Of a stretch of 64,000 bases of DNA, positions 45,512 through 55,868 are shown piece by piece. Position 1 is the first letter of the stretch, and each line of letters opens with the position of its first letter. The DNA comes from Desulforhabdus amnigena (GTDB lineage Bacteria > Desulfobacterota > Syntrophobacteria > Syntrophobacterales > Syntrophobacteraceae), in NCBI RefSeq assembly GCF_027925305.1, contig NZ_BSDR01000001.1, positions 1,329,001 to 1,393,000 of the forward strand, read 5' to 3'. The position numbers were made by a program, and so were the translations under genes. The notes below the pieces were generated by a model that was not told where the DNA came from, made no database searches, and saw only the letters and a program-made list of their open reading frames with translations.

Positions 45512-47905
45512 CTACTCAGGCTTTTTCTTTTCAGTCGATTGAGCCAGCGCCTCGGCCTCAGCCTGAGCGATGGCAGCAGCGGCGGCAGCCCCGGCAGCCG
45601 CCAGGGACGTGCCCTGTCCTCCAGAAGATTCAGGGCCGGAGGCAGGCTGCGGCGGCAGGTAGACGGTCACGTTTCGCTGGGCGAACTCGATTCCTTTTTC
45701 CTTGAAGGCTTTCTGGATCCGGTGGAAGACCTCGCGGCGGAGAATGAATTGCTCGCCGGGAATACATTTGAATTTCACACGCATGATCATGGCGGAGTCG
45801 TCCATGGCCCGCACCCCAACCGACTTGATGTCGCTCAGCAAAACGCTTCCGAACTCTTCTTCCTTCATTTGCTTGTTGATCTTCTTGATGATTTTGCGGA
45901 TTGCGTCGGGATCGGTATCGAAACGGACCCGGATGTCGATTTTTTCGATGATATAATCGCGGGTGAAGTTTTGCACCATTTTGAGATCCCCGAAGGGGAC
46001 GACGAAAATTTGCCCACGCGGATGCCGGAGCCTGATGGAACGGAGGGATATATGCTCCACTGTGCCCTTGGCGGTACCGGCCTCGACGTAGTCTCCTACC
46101 CGGAAGGCGTCGTCGATCAGAAAAAAGACGCCGGCGATGATGTCCTTCACCAGTGTCTGGGATCCAAAGCCGATGGCAAGACCTACTACCCCGGCACCGG
46201 CAAGGAGAGGCGCGATGTTCACGCCAAGGGAGGCGAGGATACTGAAACCGATGACGATAAAAAGGAAAGCCATAATGAATTTACGAAGCAGCAAAAGGAG
46301 TGTGCCGCTGCGGGAACCTCCTGAACCTCCTGCGCCTCCCTCTTCGCCTTCATCGCTCTCAAACGGAATTTCCTCTTTTATCCTCTGGTCGATGCGGGCC
46401 TTCACGACTTCCCAGGCAATCAACCCCAGAACCAGCGCGATAACGACGCCAAGAACGTTTCTGGCGAAGATCCATCCGAAGTCGAACTCGATGCCCCAGA
46501 GTTCAAGGGCCGCAAAGAAAAGGAAGATCAGGAGCACCGCCCGAAAGGCCTTGCGAATCACAGGGAAGTAGATGCTCATGTCTCTTCCCGATTTCTTGTC
46601 ACGACGATCCGAGGACATTCCCAACGACTTTCCCGACCCTGCACCTGCACTTTCATCCGGCGTCGAGAGATCGATCACCTCTCGAGGCTTTCCACTCAAC
46701 CATGTAAGTATCTGCTGCAACCACTGATCCATGCCGATGCAGAGGGGAACGAGGAAGAGGCTCAAGATGAGCTTGCGAATCGTTGCGTCGGCGTAGGTGA
46801 GAACCCTCACCCACCAGTATCCGCCGACCGCCAGTGCAAAGAAGACCGCCGGATAGTGCCAATAGTTGGCGCAGCTTCGACGAAGCAGTTGCGCAGAAAT
46901 GGAGTCCGGGGTTCCGAGCGGACAAATCGCCATTGCCACGCGATGCCGGACCTGCCAGATCATCACGGCGAGAAGGATGCTCACGATGGGGCCGGCGGTG
47001 GAATAGACGAACAGGAACAAATCCCGGTTTGCTCCGGATTTTTGCAGGGCCAGAGCCAGGGCGGACCCCGGAATGACGGATGCGCTTATCCAGATGATCC
47101 AATTGTAGAGGAACCGCGCATCGGAATCGGATATGAATAACAGCCGCAGTTCGGGGGCCTTGGGAGATGCAATCACCCGAGCCGTTATTTCAACGATCCG
47201 GAAGTAATAGGTGAGAACGACAGCGCTTGAGACAATATATGCGGTTTGTTTCTGCCCGTAGATGATGAAATACGTCAGGAAAGTGACCAGCACGTACACA
47301 GCAAGCCCAAGAATGTCCAGTGCCAGCCTTGAAAGGAAGACGCCCGCCTTCTCCCACCCGAAGCGTGGGATCCCTGCGAGCAACTGGCTCCGGAGTTTTT
47401 CGGTCTTACGCAGCAGAACACGTTCCGCGGCCCAGCCCATGAGAATGATGAAGACGAGCAAAGCCATGGCCGTAAGGAATGCATCAAGTCCTTTGCCTCC
47501 TACGAGTTTCTCCCATACATCCGTCTCCGCTGCCATATGAGCACCGGCAACAATCCTGCCAAGTTGATCGGAAAGAGCGGCCAGATCACTCTGTGCCGCA
47601 AAGAAGCCGAGGACAAGTGCCGGCTCTTTCCCTACCACCTGTTCCGTGGATTCCTTGCTGCTTTTCTCGGTTGCCTTTTCTTTGAGCTCAGCGGCAAGCA
47701 ACCGCCTGGCCTGTTCGTCGCTGATTCCGGCAAGGTAGCCGTCGACCTGTTCCGGGGTGAGGTTTGCAGGGATTTTTTCTTCCTTGGGCGGAGCCTTTGA
47801 CTTTACCTTCCCAAAACCTTGCGCCCACCCGATGGTAGCGCTCGTGAAAAAAAGGCTTCCGAGAAACACAATGCATCCGATCTTCCTCCATGGCATGAAG
47901 GCCAT
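45512..47905 (-). CDS. MscS-family mechanosensitive channel, long form
   Basis: A 797-residue channel with a signal peptide (about 1-29, ending GWAQG), a periplasmic coiled region, about ten membrane segments and the MscS pore domain. The pore block GVVGLAIGFGSQTLVKDII is near 560-580, followed by the beta domain GDYVEAGTAKGTVEHISLRS. The C-terminus is an Ala/Glu-rich tail. The extended N-terminus resembles YbiO/YnaI or MscK-like proteins. It opens under tension and releases solutes during osmotic downshift. The frame is open 30 bases further upstream, but GGGGAG before the ATG at 47905 decides. Follows the AOR gene by 32 bases. Confidence 0.88.
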   Translation of the reverse strand: MAFMPWRKIGCIVFLGSLFFTSATIGWAQGFGKVKSKAPPKEEKIPANLTPEQVDGYLAGISDEQARRLLAAELKEKATEKSSKESTEQVVGKEPALVLGFFAAQSDLAALSDQLGRIVAGAHMAAETDVWEKLVGGKGLDAFLTAMALLVFIILMGWAAERVLLRKTEKLRSQLLAGIPRFGWEKAGVFLSRLALDILGLAVYVLVTFLTYFIIYGQKQTAYIVSSAVVLTYYFRIVEITARVIASPKAPELRLLFISDSDARFLYNWIIWISASVIPGSALALALQKSGANRDLFLFVYSTAGPIVSILLAVMIWQVRHRVAMAICPLGTPDSISAQLLRRSCANYWHYPAVFFALAVGGYWWVRVLTYADATIRKLILSLFLVPLCIGMDQWLQQILTWLSGKPREVIDLSTPDESAGAGSGKSLGMSSDRRDKKSGRDMSIYFPVIRKAFRAVLLIFLFFAALELWGIEFDFGWIFARNVLGVVIALVLGLIAWEVVKARIDQRIKEEIPFESDEGEEGGAGGSGGSRSGTLLLLLRKFIMAFLFIVIGFSILASLGVNIAPLLAGAGVVGLAIGFGSQTLVKDIIAGVFFLIDDAFRVGDYVEAGTAKGTVEHISLRSIRLRHPRGQIFVVPFGDLKMVQNFTRDYIIEKIDIRVRFDTDPDAIRKIIKKINKQMKEEEFGSVLLSDIKSVGVRAMDDSAMIMRVKFKCIPGEQFILRREVFHRIQKAFKEKGIEFAQRNVTVYLPPQPASGPESSGGQGTSLAAAGAAAAAAIAQAEAEALAQSTEKKKPE

Positions 47906-47937
47906 ACTCTGACTCCCCTTGGCAGTTATCTTCATTA

Positions 47938-49692
47938 TTAGTAAGTCTCACACTCATCGCGAGCAAGAGCCAGGATCGCTTCTGCGTAGGCGTCCTTGAT
48001 CTCATTCAGGTAAATCCCGTCTATCCGCCCCCTCCAGGTCTCGACTTCGAGGAAACGTTTGGGTATCGAAACGGTATGCGGATCGAAGCCCGTGCGGAGA
48101 CGCATTCGCCATCGGAGTTTCTGGACCTCGCCGGAAACAGTGCCGATCCGGTCGGAAAGCGTCGTATAGCCGACGGAGCGCAGGCAATCGGAGATGACCT
48201 GCTCTTTGTAAACGCCTCTGGCGAATAAGCAGCTCACCAGGGAAGTAAGAAGCACTCTCGCCCGCTCGTCTTCAACCAGAAACCGGACCGCACCGGCTAC
48301 ATCCGGTTCTTTATCTTTCTGATCGTAAGAGTAACCGCCTGTATCCAGATGAGAATGCCGAAGGCCAAGGGCCTGAGAGACGAAAAAGACCTCACCGGTG
48401 GCATAGCCTGCCATCTCCTGACCGAGCACACAGGCGAAATCGGCTCCCCCGTAGTGCTCGGCGGCCTTCATGGTCCCCTGTCCGAGAATCCGGTAAAAAT
48501 CGTTGGAAGACGCACCAAGGTGTTGGAACGCTTCCCGGTAGGCAGTCTCATCACCGAACCTAAGGGGGACGATGGTCTCCTTAGTCGAAATGATGCCTTT
48601 CTCAAGGGCCTCTGTGGCCCACGCCAGGGCGACCCCGGCGGACATGATATCGAGCCCCTCTCTCTCAACCGTATCGAGGAGAGCAAGCACGGAGAAGGCA
48701 TTGGTCACATGGAGCATCGCGCCAGCGGCAAAGATCGGTTCATGGTCGTAGGAAACCTGCCGATAGAGGTAACGGTTCTCTTCTCTGAACCGCTCCCGGA
48801 CAAATCCGACGTGAATGCATCCGACGGGGCAGCCGGCACAGGCTGCGTTGCGCAGCAGAGTGTCCCGGGCAAAGGTCTCACCTGTGATCCCTTCGATATC
48901 CGGGTCGCTAGTCTTCTGGAGGTTCCGGATGGGGAGAGCGTGGATGCCGTTCAAGACCGCCATGTTGATGGGGGTGCCGAAGTTGTGGTACTTTTCCATC
49001 ATATCGGTGTCCGTCATTTTCCGATGCACCTCGGCAAAGAGCTTCGGATATTCTTTCCCCTCGGGAAGCGGGAACGCACCGTCCCCCATGATCACGATGC
49101 CCTTGAGGTTCTTTGCACCCATCACCGCGCCGCACCCGAGCCTTCCGAAATGGCGATAAGTGTCCACGTTGATACAGGCCATGGCTGAGCGGTTCTCGCC
49201 CGCCGGCCCGATTCTCAGGATACTCCGGTGCCCCGACCCCTTATACATGCGCCGGAGCATCTTGCCGGTTTTGATTAGATCCATGCCCCAAAGGAAGTGA
49301 ACGTCCCTGAGATCCAGGTGGCGTGAGCCCACTGACAGGCAGGAGGGCGTGGGTGCCTTGCCCCGGATCACCAGTGCGTCGAGGTCCGCAAACCGAAGTG
49401 AGAGAGCGGAGCGCCCCCCGCCGTGGCTTTCGGCGTACTGATCATGGTAAGGAGACTTGAAGGCGCAAACGGTCTTGCTCATGAGCGGAAAGTACCCGGT
49501 GAGCGGGCCTATGGCGAAGATAAGCGGCTGTTCGGGATCGTCCCACGGCCGGTCCGAAAGCCCGTACTTCTCAAAGAGCATGGCCGCTAGCCCGCTCCCG
49601 CCCCCCACGGTATCCCGGCCCTCGAGGTTTTCAATGCTGCCGCGCCCCGTGGCAAGGTCGACTGAGAATATCCTGAAATGGTCCCTGATCAT
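47938..49692 (-). CDS. Aldehyde:ferredoxin oxidoreductase family (tungsten/molybdopterin)
   Basis: A 584-residue member of the AOR family, which oxidises aldehydes to carboxylates and reduces ferredoxin using tungsten-bispyranopterin and one [4Fe-4S] cluster. Pterin-binding block: GRLGCGAVMGAKNLKGIVI (about 183-201). Cluster ligands: Cys285/288/292 in CAGCPVGC, with a late Cys in SLVSCLFARG. GLDIMSAGVALAWA is also typical. Its ATG overlaps the stop of the polyferredoxin gene upstream. Placement after glycogen and fructose-bisphosphate genes raises glyceraldehyde-3-phosphate as a possible substrate, but a general aldehyde oxidase is equally possible. Confidence 0.9.
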   Translation of the reverse strand: MIRDHFRIFSVDLATGRGSIENLEGRDTVGGGSGLAAMLFEKYGLSDRPWDDPEQPLIFAIGPLTGYFPLMSKTVCAFKSPYHDQYAESHGGGRSALSLRFADLDALVIRGKAPTPSCLSVGSRHLDLRDVHFLWGMDLIKTGKMLRRMYKGSGHRSILRIGPAGENRSAMACINVDTYRHFGRLGCGAVMGAKNLKGIVIMGDGAFPLPEGKEYPKLFAEVHRKMTDTDMMEKYHNFGTPINMAVLNGIHALPIRNLQKTSDPDIEGITGETFARDTLLRNAACAGCPVGCIHVGFVRERFREENRYLYRQVSYDHEPIFAAGAMLHVTNAFSVLALLDTVEREGLDIMSAGVALAWATEALEKGIISTKETIVPLRFGDETAYREAFQHLGASSNDFYRILGQGTMKAAEHYGGADFACVLGQEMAGYATGEVFFVSQALGLRHSHLDTGGYSYDQKDKEPDVAGAVRFLVEDERARVLLTSLVSCLFARGVYKEQVISDCLRSVGYTTLSDRIGTVSGEVQKLRWRMRLRTGFDPHTVSIPKRFLEVETWRGRIDGIYLNEIKDAYAEAILALARDECETY

Positions 49693-50132
49693 GATGCACC
49701 CTCCTGAGCGTCGTTGTATTCCGTTCCTCCAGCTCCCACGTCCATCAGTTCGAGACAGTCATGCGGGCAGAATGGGACACAACGCCCGCAGTGAATACAC
49801 ACGAACGGCTCTCCCGTAAAATCGAGAAAAACAGCATCTACCGGGCAGGCCCGGGCACACTCTCCGCACCGGATGCAGAGGCTCTTTTTCACGATTACTC
49901 CTCCTCCTTTCCGCTGTGAATAGGCACCGGTGGGGCAAGCCGCCGCACATGGAGCAGGCAGGCAGGCAAGACAGGTTCTGGCTTCAAATCCCGTGGAGAG
50001 GCCCCCGGATGACGATATCCGGATTCCTGCCGTATCCCATGAGAGGTTCTTGTGCACGAGGCGGGCACAAGCCAGGGAGCACGAATGACAACCGATACAC
50101 CGCTCCATTCTTGGTGCCGTGAGTATTTTCAT
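49689..50132 (-). CDS. Polyferredoxin subunit with four [4Fe-4S] clusters
   Basis: A 147-residue iron-sulfur protein. Four cysteine groups: CIGCHSC...C near 12-22, CLACLPAPC...CP near 54-66, CIRCGECARACP near 86-97 and CIHCGRCVPFCP near 111-122. The pattern is that of HycB/AorA-like electron-transfer subunits that accompany AOR enzymes. It probably carries electrons from the oxidoreductase to other acceptors. The ATG overlaps the glgX stop by four bases, and its own stop overlaps the AOR start by four bases, so all three are translationally coupled. Confidence 0.9.
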   Translation of the reverse strand: MKILTAPRMERCIGCHSCSLACARLVHKNLSWDTAGIRISSSGGLSTGFEARTCLACLPAPCAAACPTGAYSQRKGGGVIVKKSLCIRCGECARACPVDAVFLDFTGEPFVCIHCGRCVPFCPHDCLELMDVGAGGTEYNDAQEGAS

Positions 50133-52252
50133 ACATGCCTCCTTACATCTGGTCCTTTTGTTTGGGGATGCGCCGCTCGCCGTCGCGAACGGACTGAATT
50201 TAACCGCTCCAGCACCACGATCGACCGGGCTTTCACCAAATGCCGGAGACTGGAGAGAGGATGTCCCTTTCCTGTCTCAGCAATGTCATCGGGACTTGAA
50301 AGGCTGGTATCCACAACGCGGCGCCACTGGTCCGCCCGGCCTTCCCGTATGGTGAAAACCAGGTCCTCCCAATGGGCGTTGATCATCACATAAAGGTCGC
50401 TGTTTTCGAGCCTCTCCCCACGCAGGAAGTAGGCGAGAGACCGTGAGTCGGAGGAAAAGTCCACTCTCCCGGTTGTTCCATACCACTGGACATCTTCACG
50501 CCAGTAGCGACCGCGCCCGATAGACGGGTGGGCCTTTCGGAATGCGATCATACATCTGAAAAAGCGGAACATATCCCGGTTGTGCTCGAGGAGATCCCAA
50601 TCCAGCCAGGTGATTTCGTTGTCCTGGTTGTAAGGGTTGTTATTCCCTTGCTGAGTGTTCATGAATTCATCACCGGCGCAGAACATGGGTGTGCCGTTGG
50701 CGAGCATGAGCAGGCAAAAGAAGTTTTTGATCTGTTGCTTCCGCAATGCCATAACTTCCCGGGAAGCCCCCGAATCGCCTTCCCAGCCGCAGTTCCAGCT
50801 CAGGTTGTCGTCTGTTCCATCCGTGTTGTTGTGGCCGTTGGCTTCGTTATGCTTTTGGTTGTACGCCACCAGGTCGTAGAGGCAAAAACCGTCGTGGGCG
50901 GTAATGAAATTCACGCTCTGGTAGGGGCGGTAAACCTCCACGGGACCGTCCGGAAAAAGGTCGTCACTGCCGTACAGGCGTTGCATCAGAGCCCCGATCA
51001 TGCCCGCGTCCCCCTTCACAAAGGCGCGGATATCGTCACGGAATTTCCCGTTCCACTGCCGCCACGTGAGACCGGGGAAGCTTCGACCGAGCAGGTAACT
51101 GCCGATATCCCATGCCTCGGCGACGAGCCTGACGTCACGCAAATACCCGAGCAGACCGATTTCACCGATCAGCGGCGGATCCAGGGTGTTCATGGAGCCA
51201 TCGAGTGCGCGCGCAAATATCGAGGCCAGATCGAAGCGGAACCCGTCCACGTGCATCTTCCCCGCCCAGTGTTGCAGACTGGACAGGACAAGCGCCCGAA
51301 CGATGGGATGCGCGCAGTTCAGTGTGTTGCCACAGCCGGTGTCGTTGATATACTCGCCGGTATCCTGCCTGGTAAAGTAGTAGCTTTTATTGTCGATACC
51401 GCGATAGCTGTAGGTCGGACCACCATCGCCGGCCTCGCTGGTGTGGTTGTAGACCACGTCAAGCCACACCTCGATTCCAGCAGTGTGAAAAGCCTTCACC
51501 ATGGTGCAGAATTCCCGGTACGGGTCGCCCGAGGCGTAGTCATGGTGGGGTGAAAAAAAATTGAGCGTCATGTAACCCCAGTAATTGCCCTCCTGTGGAT
51601 CGAACTGGTGGACGGGAAGGAGCTCCACCACGGTAATTCCGAGCTCCTGGAGATAAGGGATCTTCTCCATCAGCCCGGCAAAGGTCCCTCGTTTTTCCGG
51701 GCTCACACCCGAGTTGGGCCTTGCGGTGAACCCTTTCACGTGGAGCTCATAAACGATGAGATCGTGGGTATGGCGAGGACGGCAGTGCCCGCTCCAGTCG
51801 AAGGACATTGGATCCCTGGAAAGCCTTCCGAGAGGCGCCATCCCATCGGTGGAACCCGGCCTTGAAGCTGAGGATCGGCTGTATTGCGGCGGGAAATAGA
51901 CGGAAATCGCGAAGGGATCGAGGAGCACCTTCCGAGCATCGAAACGGTGGCCGTTGGACGGGTCGTAAGGCCCGTCGATCCGGTACGCATAGAGAGTGGC
52001 GCCGCGAAGCTCTTCCTCTGGTATTCGGCAATGCCATATCAGGCCGGTCTTGTTGAGGATGGGATCAAGAACACGGTGGTGGACCGGGCAGACGGGATCC
52101 CGCTCGGTGTAGAGCAGCAAAGTGACACTCGTGGCGTTGCGCGAGTACAGGGCAAAATTATACGCCTTCTCCAATTCCACCCAGCTCGCCCCAAGCGGCC
52201 ATGGAGCCCCCTCGACTCGTTGCCATTCATCCGTTGCGCGCAAAGGTCCCAT
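50129..52252 (-). CDS. glgX: Glycogen debranching enzyme GlgX
   Basis: A 707-residue GH13 debranching enzyme that cuts alpha-1,6 branches left by phosphorylase. The N-terminal CBM48 domain (about 15-130) precedes the barrel: DVVYNHTSEAG, GFRFDLASIF (nucleophile Asp), LVAEAWD (acid/base Glu) and FITAHDGF. NYWGYMTLNFFSPHHDY is typical of the GlgX/TreX group. The basic C-terminal tail (RSRRRAAHPQTK) is odd. It starts 13 bases after the glgP stop and overlaps the ferredoxin gene, the key link between glycogen breakdown and the oxidoreductase. Confidence 0.93.
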   Translation of the reverse strand: MGPLRATDEWQRVEGAPWPLGASWVELEKAYNFALYSRNATSVTLLLYTERDPVCPVHHRVLDPILNKTGLIWHCRIPEEELRGATLYAYRIDGPYDPSNGHRFDARKVLLDPFAISVYFPPQYSRSSASRPGSTDGMAPLGRLSRDPMSFDWSGHCRPRHTHDLIVYELHVKGFTARPNSGVSPEKRGTFAGLMEKIPYLQELGITVVELLPVHQFDPQEGNYWGYMTLNFFSPHHDYASGDPYREFCTMVKAFHTAGIEVWLDVVYNHTSEAGDGGPTYSYRGIDNKSYYFTRQDTGEYINDTGCGNTLNCAHPIVRALVLSSLQHWAGKMHVDGFRFDLASIFARALDGSMNTLDPPLIGEIGLLGYLRDVRLVAEAWDIGSYLLGRSFPGLTWRQWNGKFRDDIRAFVKGDAGMIGALMQRLYGSDDLFPDGPVEVYRPYQSVNFITAHDGFCLYDLVAYNQKHNEANGHNNTDGTDDNLSWNCGWEGDSGASREVMALRKQQIKNFFCLLMLANGTPMFCAGDEFMNTQQGNNNPYNQDNEITWLDWDLLEHNRDMFRFFRCMIAFRKAHPSIGRGRYWREDVQWYGTTGRVDFSSDSRSLAYFLRGERLENSDLYVMINAHWEDLVFTIREGRADQWRRVVDTSLSSPDDIAETGKGHPLSSLRHLVKARSIVVLERLNSVRSRRRAAHPQTKGPDVRRHV

Positions 52253-52265
52253 TTCTTCTTCTCGA

Positions 52266-54764
52266 TTACTCCAAAGTTACAGGAACGGGTTCGACCTTCC
52301 AGATGTCCTTGCAATATTCACGGATTGCCCGGTCGGAGGAAAACTTGCCCATGCGAGCAACGTTAAGGATGGACATGCGGGTCCAGCGTTCTTGGTCGCG
52401 ATAGGCTTCTTCGACCTGCCTTTGGGCATCCATATAGGCTCCGAAATCGGCCAACAACATGAACGTATCGTGGAAAAGGAGCGAATCGACCAGGGGGCTG
52501 AACAGTTCCTGGTCGCCGTTGGAAAAATAGCCCGAACTGATGCGTTCGATGACCGCCTGGAGCTCCGGGTTGCTCCGGTAATACTCCATGGGCTGGTATC
52601 CGTTCTTCTGAAGCGAGGTCACATCCTCAGCCGTCAGTCCGAACAGGAAGAAGTTCTCGGCACCCACTTCCTCCCTGATTTCGACGTTGGCCCCATCCAG
52701 GGTTCCGATGGTCAGAGCCCCATTCATGGAAAACTTCATGTTTCCCGTTCCAGAGGCCTCTTTCCCGGCGGTGGAAATCTGTTCAGACAAGTCCGCGGCT
52801 GGATAGATGAATTTTGCGTTCTTGACATTGAAGTCGGGAAAGAAGACGACCTTGAGCCGCCCGTTCACATCGGAATCATGGTTGACCACATCGGCCACGG
52901 AATTGATCAGTTTGATGATCCGCTTGGCCATGAAATACCCGGGAGCGGCTTTCCCCCCGAAGATGAAAGTCCTGGGACATACATCATATGCGGGATCCTG
53001 TTTGATCCGGTTGTACAAGGCTATGATGTGGAGAACGTTCAGATGCTGACGTTTGTACTCGTGGAGACGTTTCACCTGGATGTCAAACATCGAAGAAGGA
53101 TCCACTTCGATCCCGGTGCGTTCGCGGATCAGCCGGGCGAGATTTTTCTTATTCTCGAGCTTCACCCGGCGCCACTCCTCGCGAAAAGCGGGATCGTCGA
53201 CAAACTTCTCGAGTCGCCTGAGCTCCTCCGGCCTGCTGACCCAGGTCTCACCGATTTTTCCGGTAATGAGCCGGCTGAGTCCAGGATTGCTCAAAACCAC
53301 AAAGCGGCGCGGTGTGACCCCATTGGTCTTGTTGTTGAACTTTTCAGGCATCATCTCGTAGAAATCGCGCAGAACCTCTTCTTTGAGCAAGCGGGTATGG
53401 AGCTCCGCCACCCCGTTGACGGCATGGCTGCCGACGCAGGCCAGATGCGCCATGCGCACGTAGCGTTCACCGCTCTCGTCGATGAGGGACATCCTGGCCA
53501 CCCGATCTTCGTCCCCGGGGAACCGATTCCTGACCTCATCGAGGAAACGCCGGTTGATCTCGTAAATGATTTCCATGTGCCTGGGGAAAAGTCCGGCGAA
53601 CAGGTCAACCGGCCACTTTTCGAGGGCTTCCGGAAGAAGGGTATGATTGGTATAGCCGAACGTATTGCACGTGACCTCCCATGCCGGTTCCCAGTCCATA
53701 CCGTTTTCGTCCACGAGAAGACGCATCAGTTCGGCAACGCCTATGGCGGGATGGGTATCGTTGAGCTGGATGGCGAAGTGACTGGAAAACCGGCTCAGGT
53801 CACCTCCGAGCAGTTTGTAAATCCGCACCATGTCCTGGAGGGAACAGGAAACGAAAAAATACTGTTGTTCAAGCCGCAACTGTTTGCCCTGGATGGGTTC
53901 GTCATTGGGGTAGAGCACCTTGGTGATGTTTTCCGAATAAATCTTCTGATCCACGGCCCCATAGTAGTCCCCCACATTGAAGGCCTCGAACTCAAAGGAT
54001 TCAACCGCCTCGGCTTTCCAGAGCCTTAACAGGTTGCAGGTATTCACACGGTATCCCAGGATGGGAGTGTCGTATGCGACCCCCTTCACGGTCCTGTAGG
54101 GAATCCATCGAACCCGGTAGCGGCCCTGCTCGTCTTCATAGGGCTCGGTGCGCCCCCCAAAATTCACGTGATAGGTGATCTCCGGTCGAGCGATCTCCCA
54201 GGGGTTGCCCAGTCGGAGCCACTGGTCCGTGTGCTCCACCTGCCAGCCGTCCCGGATTTCCTGGTCGAAAATACCGAACTCGTAGCGGATGCCATATCCC
54301 ATGGCAGGGATCTCGAGTGTTGCAAGGGAATCGAGATAGCACGCCGCCAGCCTGCCCAGCCCCCCATTGCCAAGCCCGGGCTCCTCCTCCTGGTCGAATA
54401 GGACCTGAATATCAAGCCCCTCTTCCTCAGCAGTCCTTCGAACATCCTCGTAAAGGCCGAGGTTGATCAGATTGTTTTCCAAGTGGGGACCCAGAAGGAA
54501 TTCAGCCGAGAGATAACTGACGATCTTGATGTCCTCCCTCCCCAGTTGCTCAACGGTCCTGATCCAGCGATGCAGAAGCTGATCCCTGACCGTGTAGGCA
54601 AGAGCCATATAGAGATCGTTCCTGCTGGCACCCATTGGAAAGCGGCCCTGGGTGTAAAAGACGTGTTCGCGAAAAGTGCGCCTCAAGCCTTCAAGACTCA
54701 TGTCTGAACGACCACCGACACAAACATCCGCTGCTGATTGCCTGGCTTCGAATCTCTTGACCAT
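52266..54764 (-). CDS. glgP: Glycogen phosphorylase
   Basis: An 832-residue PLP enzyme that releases glucose 1-phosphate from alpha-1,4 glucan. The PLP-binding block EASGTGNMKFSMNGAL (Lys in the middle) and LGNGGLGRLAACYLDSLATL are intact. Typical full length. The ATG at 54764 follows ATGGAGCTGCAAA. It starts 30 bases after the aldolase stop and ends 13 bases before glgX, within the pfk-fba-glgP-glgX run. Confidence 0.95.
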   Translation of the reverse strand: MVKRFEARQSAADVCVGGRSDMSLEGLRRTFREHVFYTQGRFPMGASRNDLYMALAYTVRDQLLHRWIRTVEQLGREDIKIVSYLSAEFLLGPHLENNLINLGLYEDVRRTAEEEGLDIQVLFDQEEEPGLGNGGLGRLAACYLDSLATLEIPAMGYGIRYEFGIFDQEIRDGWQVEHTDQWLRLGNPWEIARPEITYHVNFGGRTEPYEDEQGRYRVRWIPYRTVKGVAYDTPILGYRVNTCNLLRLWKAEAVESFEFEAFNVGDYYGAVDQKIYSENITKVLYPNDEPIQGKQLRLEQQYFFVSCSLQDMVRIYKLLGGDLSRFSSHFAIQLNDTHPAIGVAELMRLLVDENGMDWEPAWEVTCNTFGYTNHTLLPEALEKWPVDLFAGLFPRHMEIIYEINRRFLDEVRNRFPGDEDRVARMSLIDESGERYVRMAHLACVGSHAVNGVAELHTRLLKEEVLRDFYEMMPEKFNNKTNGVTPRRFVVLSNPGLSRLITGKIGETWVSRPEELRRLEKFVDDPAFREEWRRVKLENKKNLARLIRERTGIEVDPSSMFDIQVKRLHEYKRQHLNVLHIIALYNRIKQDPAYDVCPRTFIFGGKAAPGYFMAKRIIKLINSVADVVNHDSDVNGRLKVVFFPDFNVKNAKFIYPAADLSEQISTAGKEASGTGNMKFSMNGALTIGTLDGANVEIREEVGAENFFLFGLTAEDVTSLQKNGYQPMEYYRSNPELQAVIERISSGYFSNGDQELFSPLVDSLLFHDTFMLLADFGAYMDAQRQVEEAYRDQERWTRMSILNVARMGKFSSDRAIREYCKDIWKVEPVPVTLE

Positions 54765-54794
54765 TTTGCAGCTCCATGATGCTCTGGATGAAAA

Positions 54795-55832
54795 TCACTT
54801 CACGGCACAGAGGGTGGTGCCTACCCCGCGGAGGGCGGTCACAGCCATTTTGACCCTCTCGGCCATGGACGCCTCAGCCATGGCAAGGTAAGACCGGGGA
54901 TCATATTTCTTCTTGTTGCCCACTTCACCGTCTACCTTGAGCACTTCGTCGTAGTTCTTGAACATGTGGTCGACTATGGCCCGTGTGAAGGCATACTGGG
55001 TGTCCGTGTCGATGTTCATCTTCACGACGCCGTAATCGATGGCTTCATGAATCTCTTCCGGAAGCGAACCGGAACCGCCATGGAATACGAGATAGAACCT
55101 CGCATCCTTGCCATATTCTTTTTCAACGGCATCCTGGCCATCTTTGAGGATAGACGGTTTAAGCTTCACATGTCCGGGTTTATAAACTCCGTGAACATTG
55201 CCGAAAGTGGCGGCAAGAAGAAACCGTGATCCCTTGACGGCTCCCAGACGTCGGGCGACCTGCAGCATGTCTTCAGGCGTGGTGTAGAGCTTCTCGGCGG
55301 GTGCGCCTTCCGCTTTGATTCCATCCTCCTCGCCGCCGACCACTCCGGCCTCGACCTCTAAAATCAAGTCGTTTCGGTGGCAGCGATCGAGAAGCGGAAC
55401 GGCAATGTCCAGGTTTTCCTTCAAGGGCAGAGCGCTTCCGTCAAACATGTGACTGTTGAAAAGGTTGGGAAGCCCGGCCTTCCGACGTCTCTCCGTTTCC
55501 TCCACAAGAGGGATGAGAAAACTATCCAGCAGCTGGGCCTGGCAATGGTCCGTGTGCAGAGCGACGTATATGTCATAGCGGTCGGCGACCCTGTGGACAT
55601 GCTCCGCTATGGAAATGGCCCCCAGCACCATGTCCTTCACTGATGACCCGGAGGCGAAAGCCGCTCCCCCTGTCGAAACCTGAACGATTCCATCGCTTCG
55701 GCTCTCGGCCAGTCCTTTTAAAACGGCATTGGCGGTAGTGAGGGAGCTGACGTTGATCGCCGGATAGGCAAAGTGGTTTTCCCTGGCTCTATCGAGCATC
55801 TTGCAATAGGTTTCATAATCAGCGATTGGCAT
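54795..55832 (-). CDS. fba: Class II fructose-bisphosphate aldolase
   Basis: A 345-residue zinc-dependent aldolase joining dihydroxyacetone phosphate and glyceraldehyde 3-phosphate. HTDHC (about 93-97) gives the zinc and catalytic residues; FGNVHGVYKPG and FHGGSGS form the phosphate/zinc site; VKMNIDTDTQYA matches the class IIA/FbaA end. Cytoplasmic. It stands between pfk (125 bases upstream, with a small GC hairpin) and glgP. Confidence 0.94.
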   Translation of the reverse strand: MPIADYETYCKMLDRARENHFAYPAINVSSLTTANAVLKGLAESRSDGIVQVSTGGAAFASGSSVKDMVLGAISIAEHVHRVADRYDIYVALHTDHCQAQLLDSFLIPLVEETERRRKAGLPNLFNSHMFDGSALPLKENLDIAVPLLDRCHRNDLILEVEAGVVGGEEDGIKAEGAPAEKLYTTPEDMLQVARRLGAVKGSRFLLAATFGNVHGVYKPGHVKLKPSILKDGQDAVEKEYGKDARFYLVFHGGSGSLPEEIHEAIDYGVVKMNIDTDTQYAFTRAIVDHMFKNYDEVLKVDGEVGNKKKYDPRSYLAMAEASMAERVKMAVTALRGVGTTLCAVK

Positions 55833-55868
55833 AGGGCCTCCTGTTCACTGGGAAACACGGTTAACAAT

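Noticed and set aside
47938-49692. Naming the AOR-family gene as glyceraldehyde-3-phosphate oxidoreductase
   Set aside because: Only the gene neighbourhood suggests it; no substrate-specific residues could be checked by eye.
52122-54029. 635-aa open frame on the plus strand
   Set aside because: Antisense to glgP and glgX, whose proteins are unmistakable; a shadow produced by GC-rich third positions.
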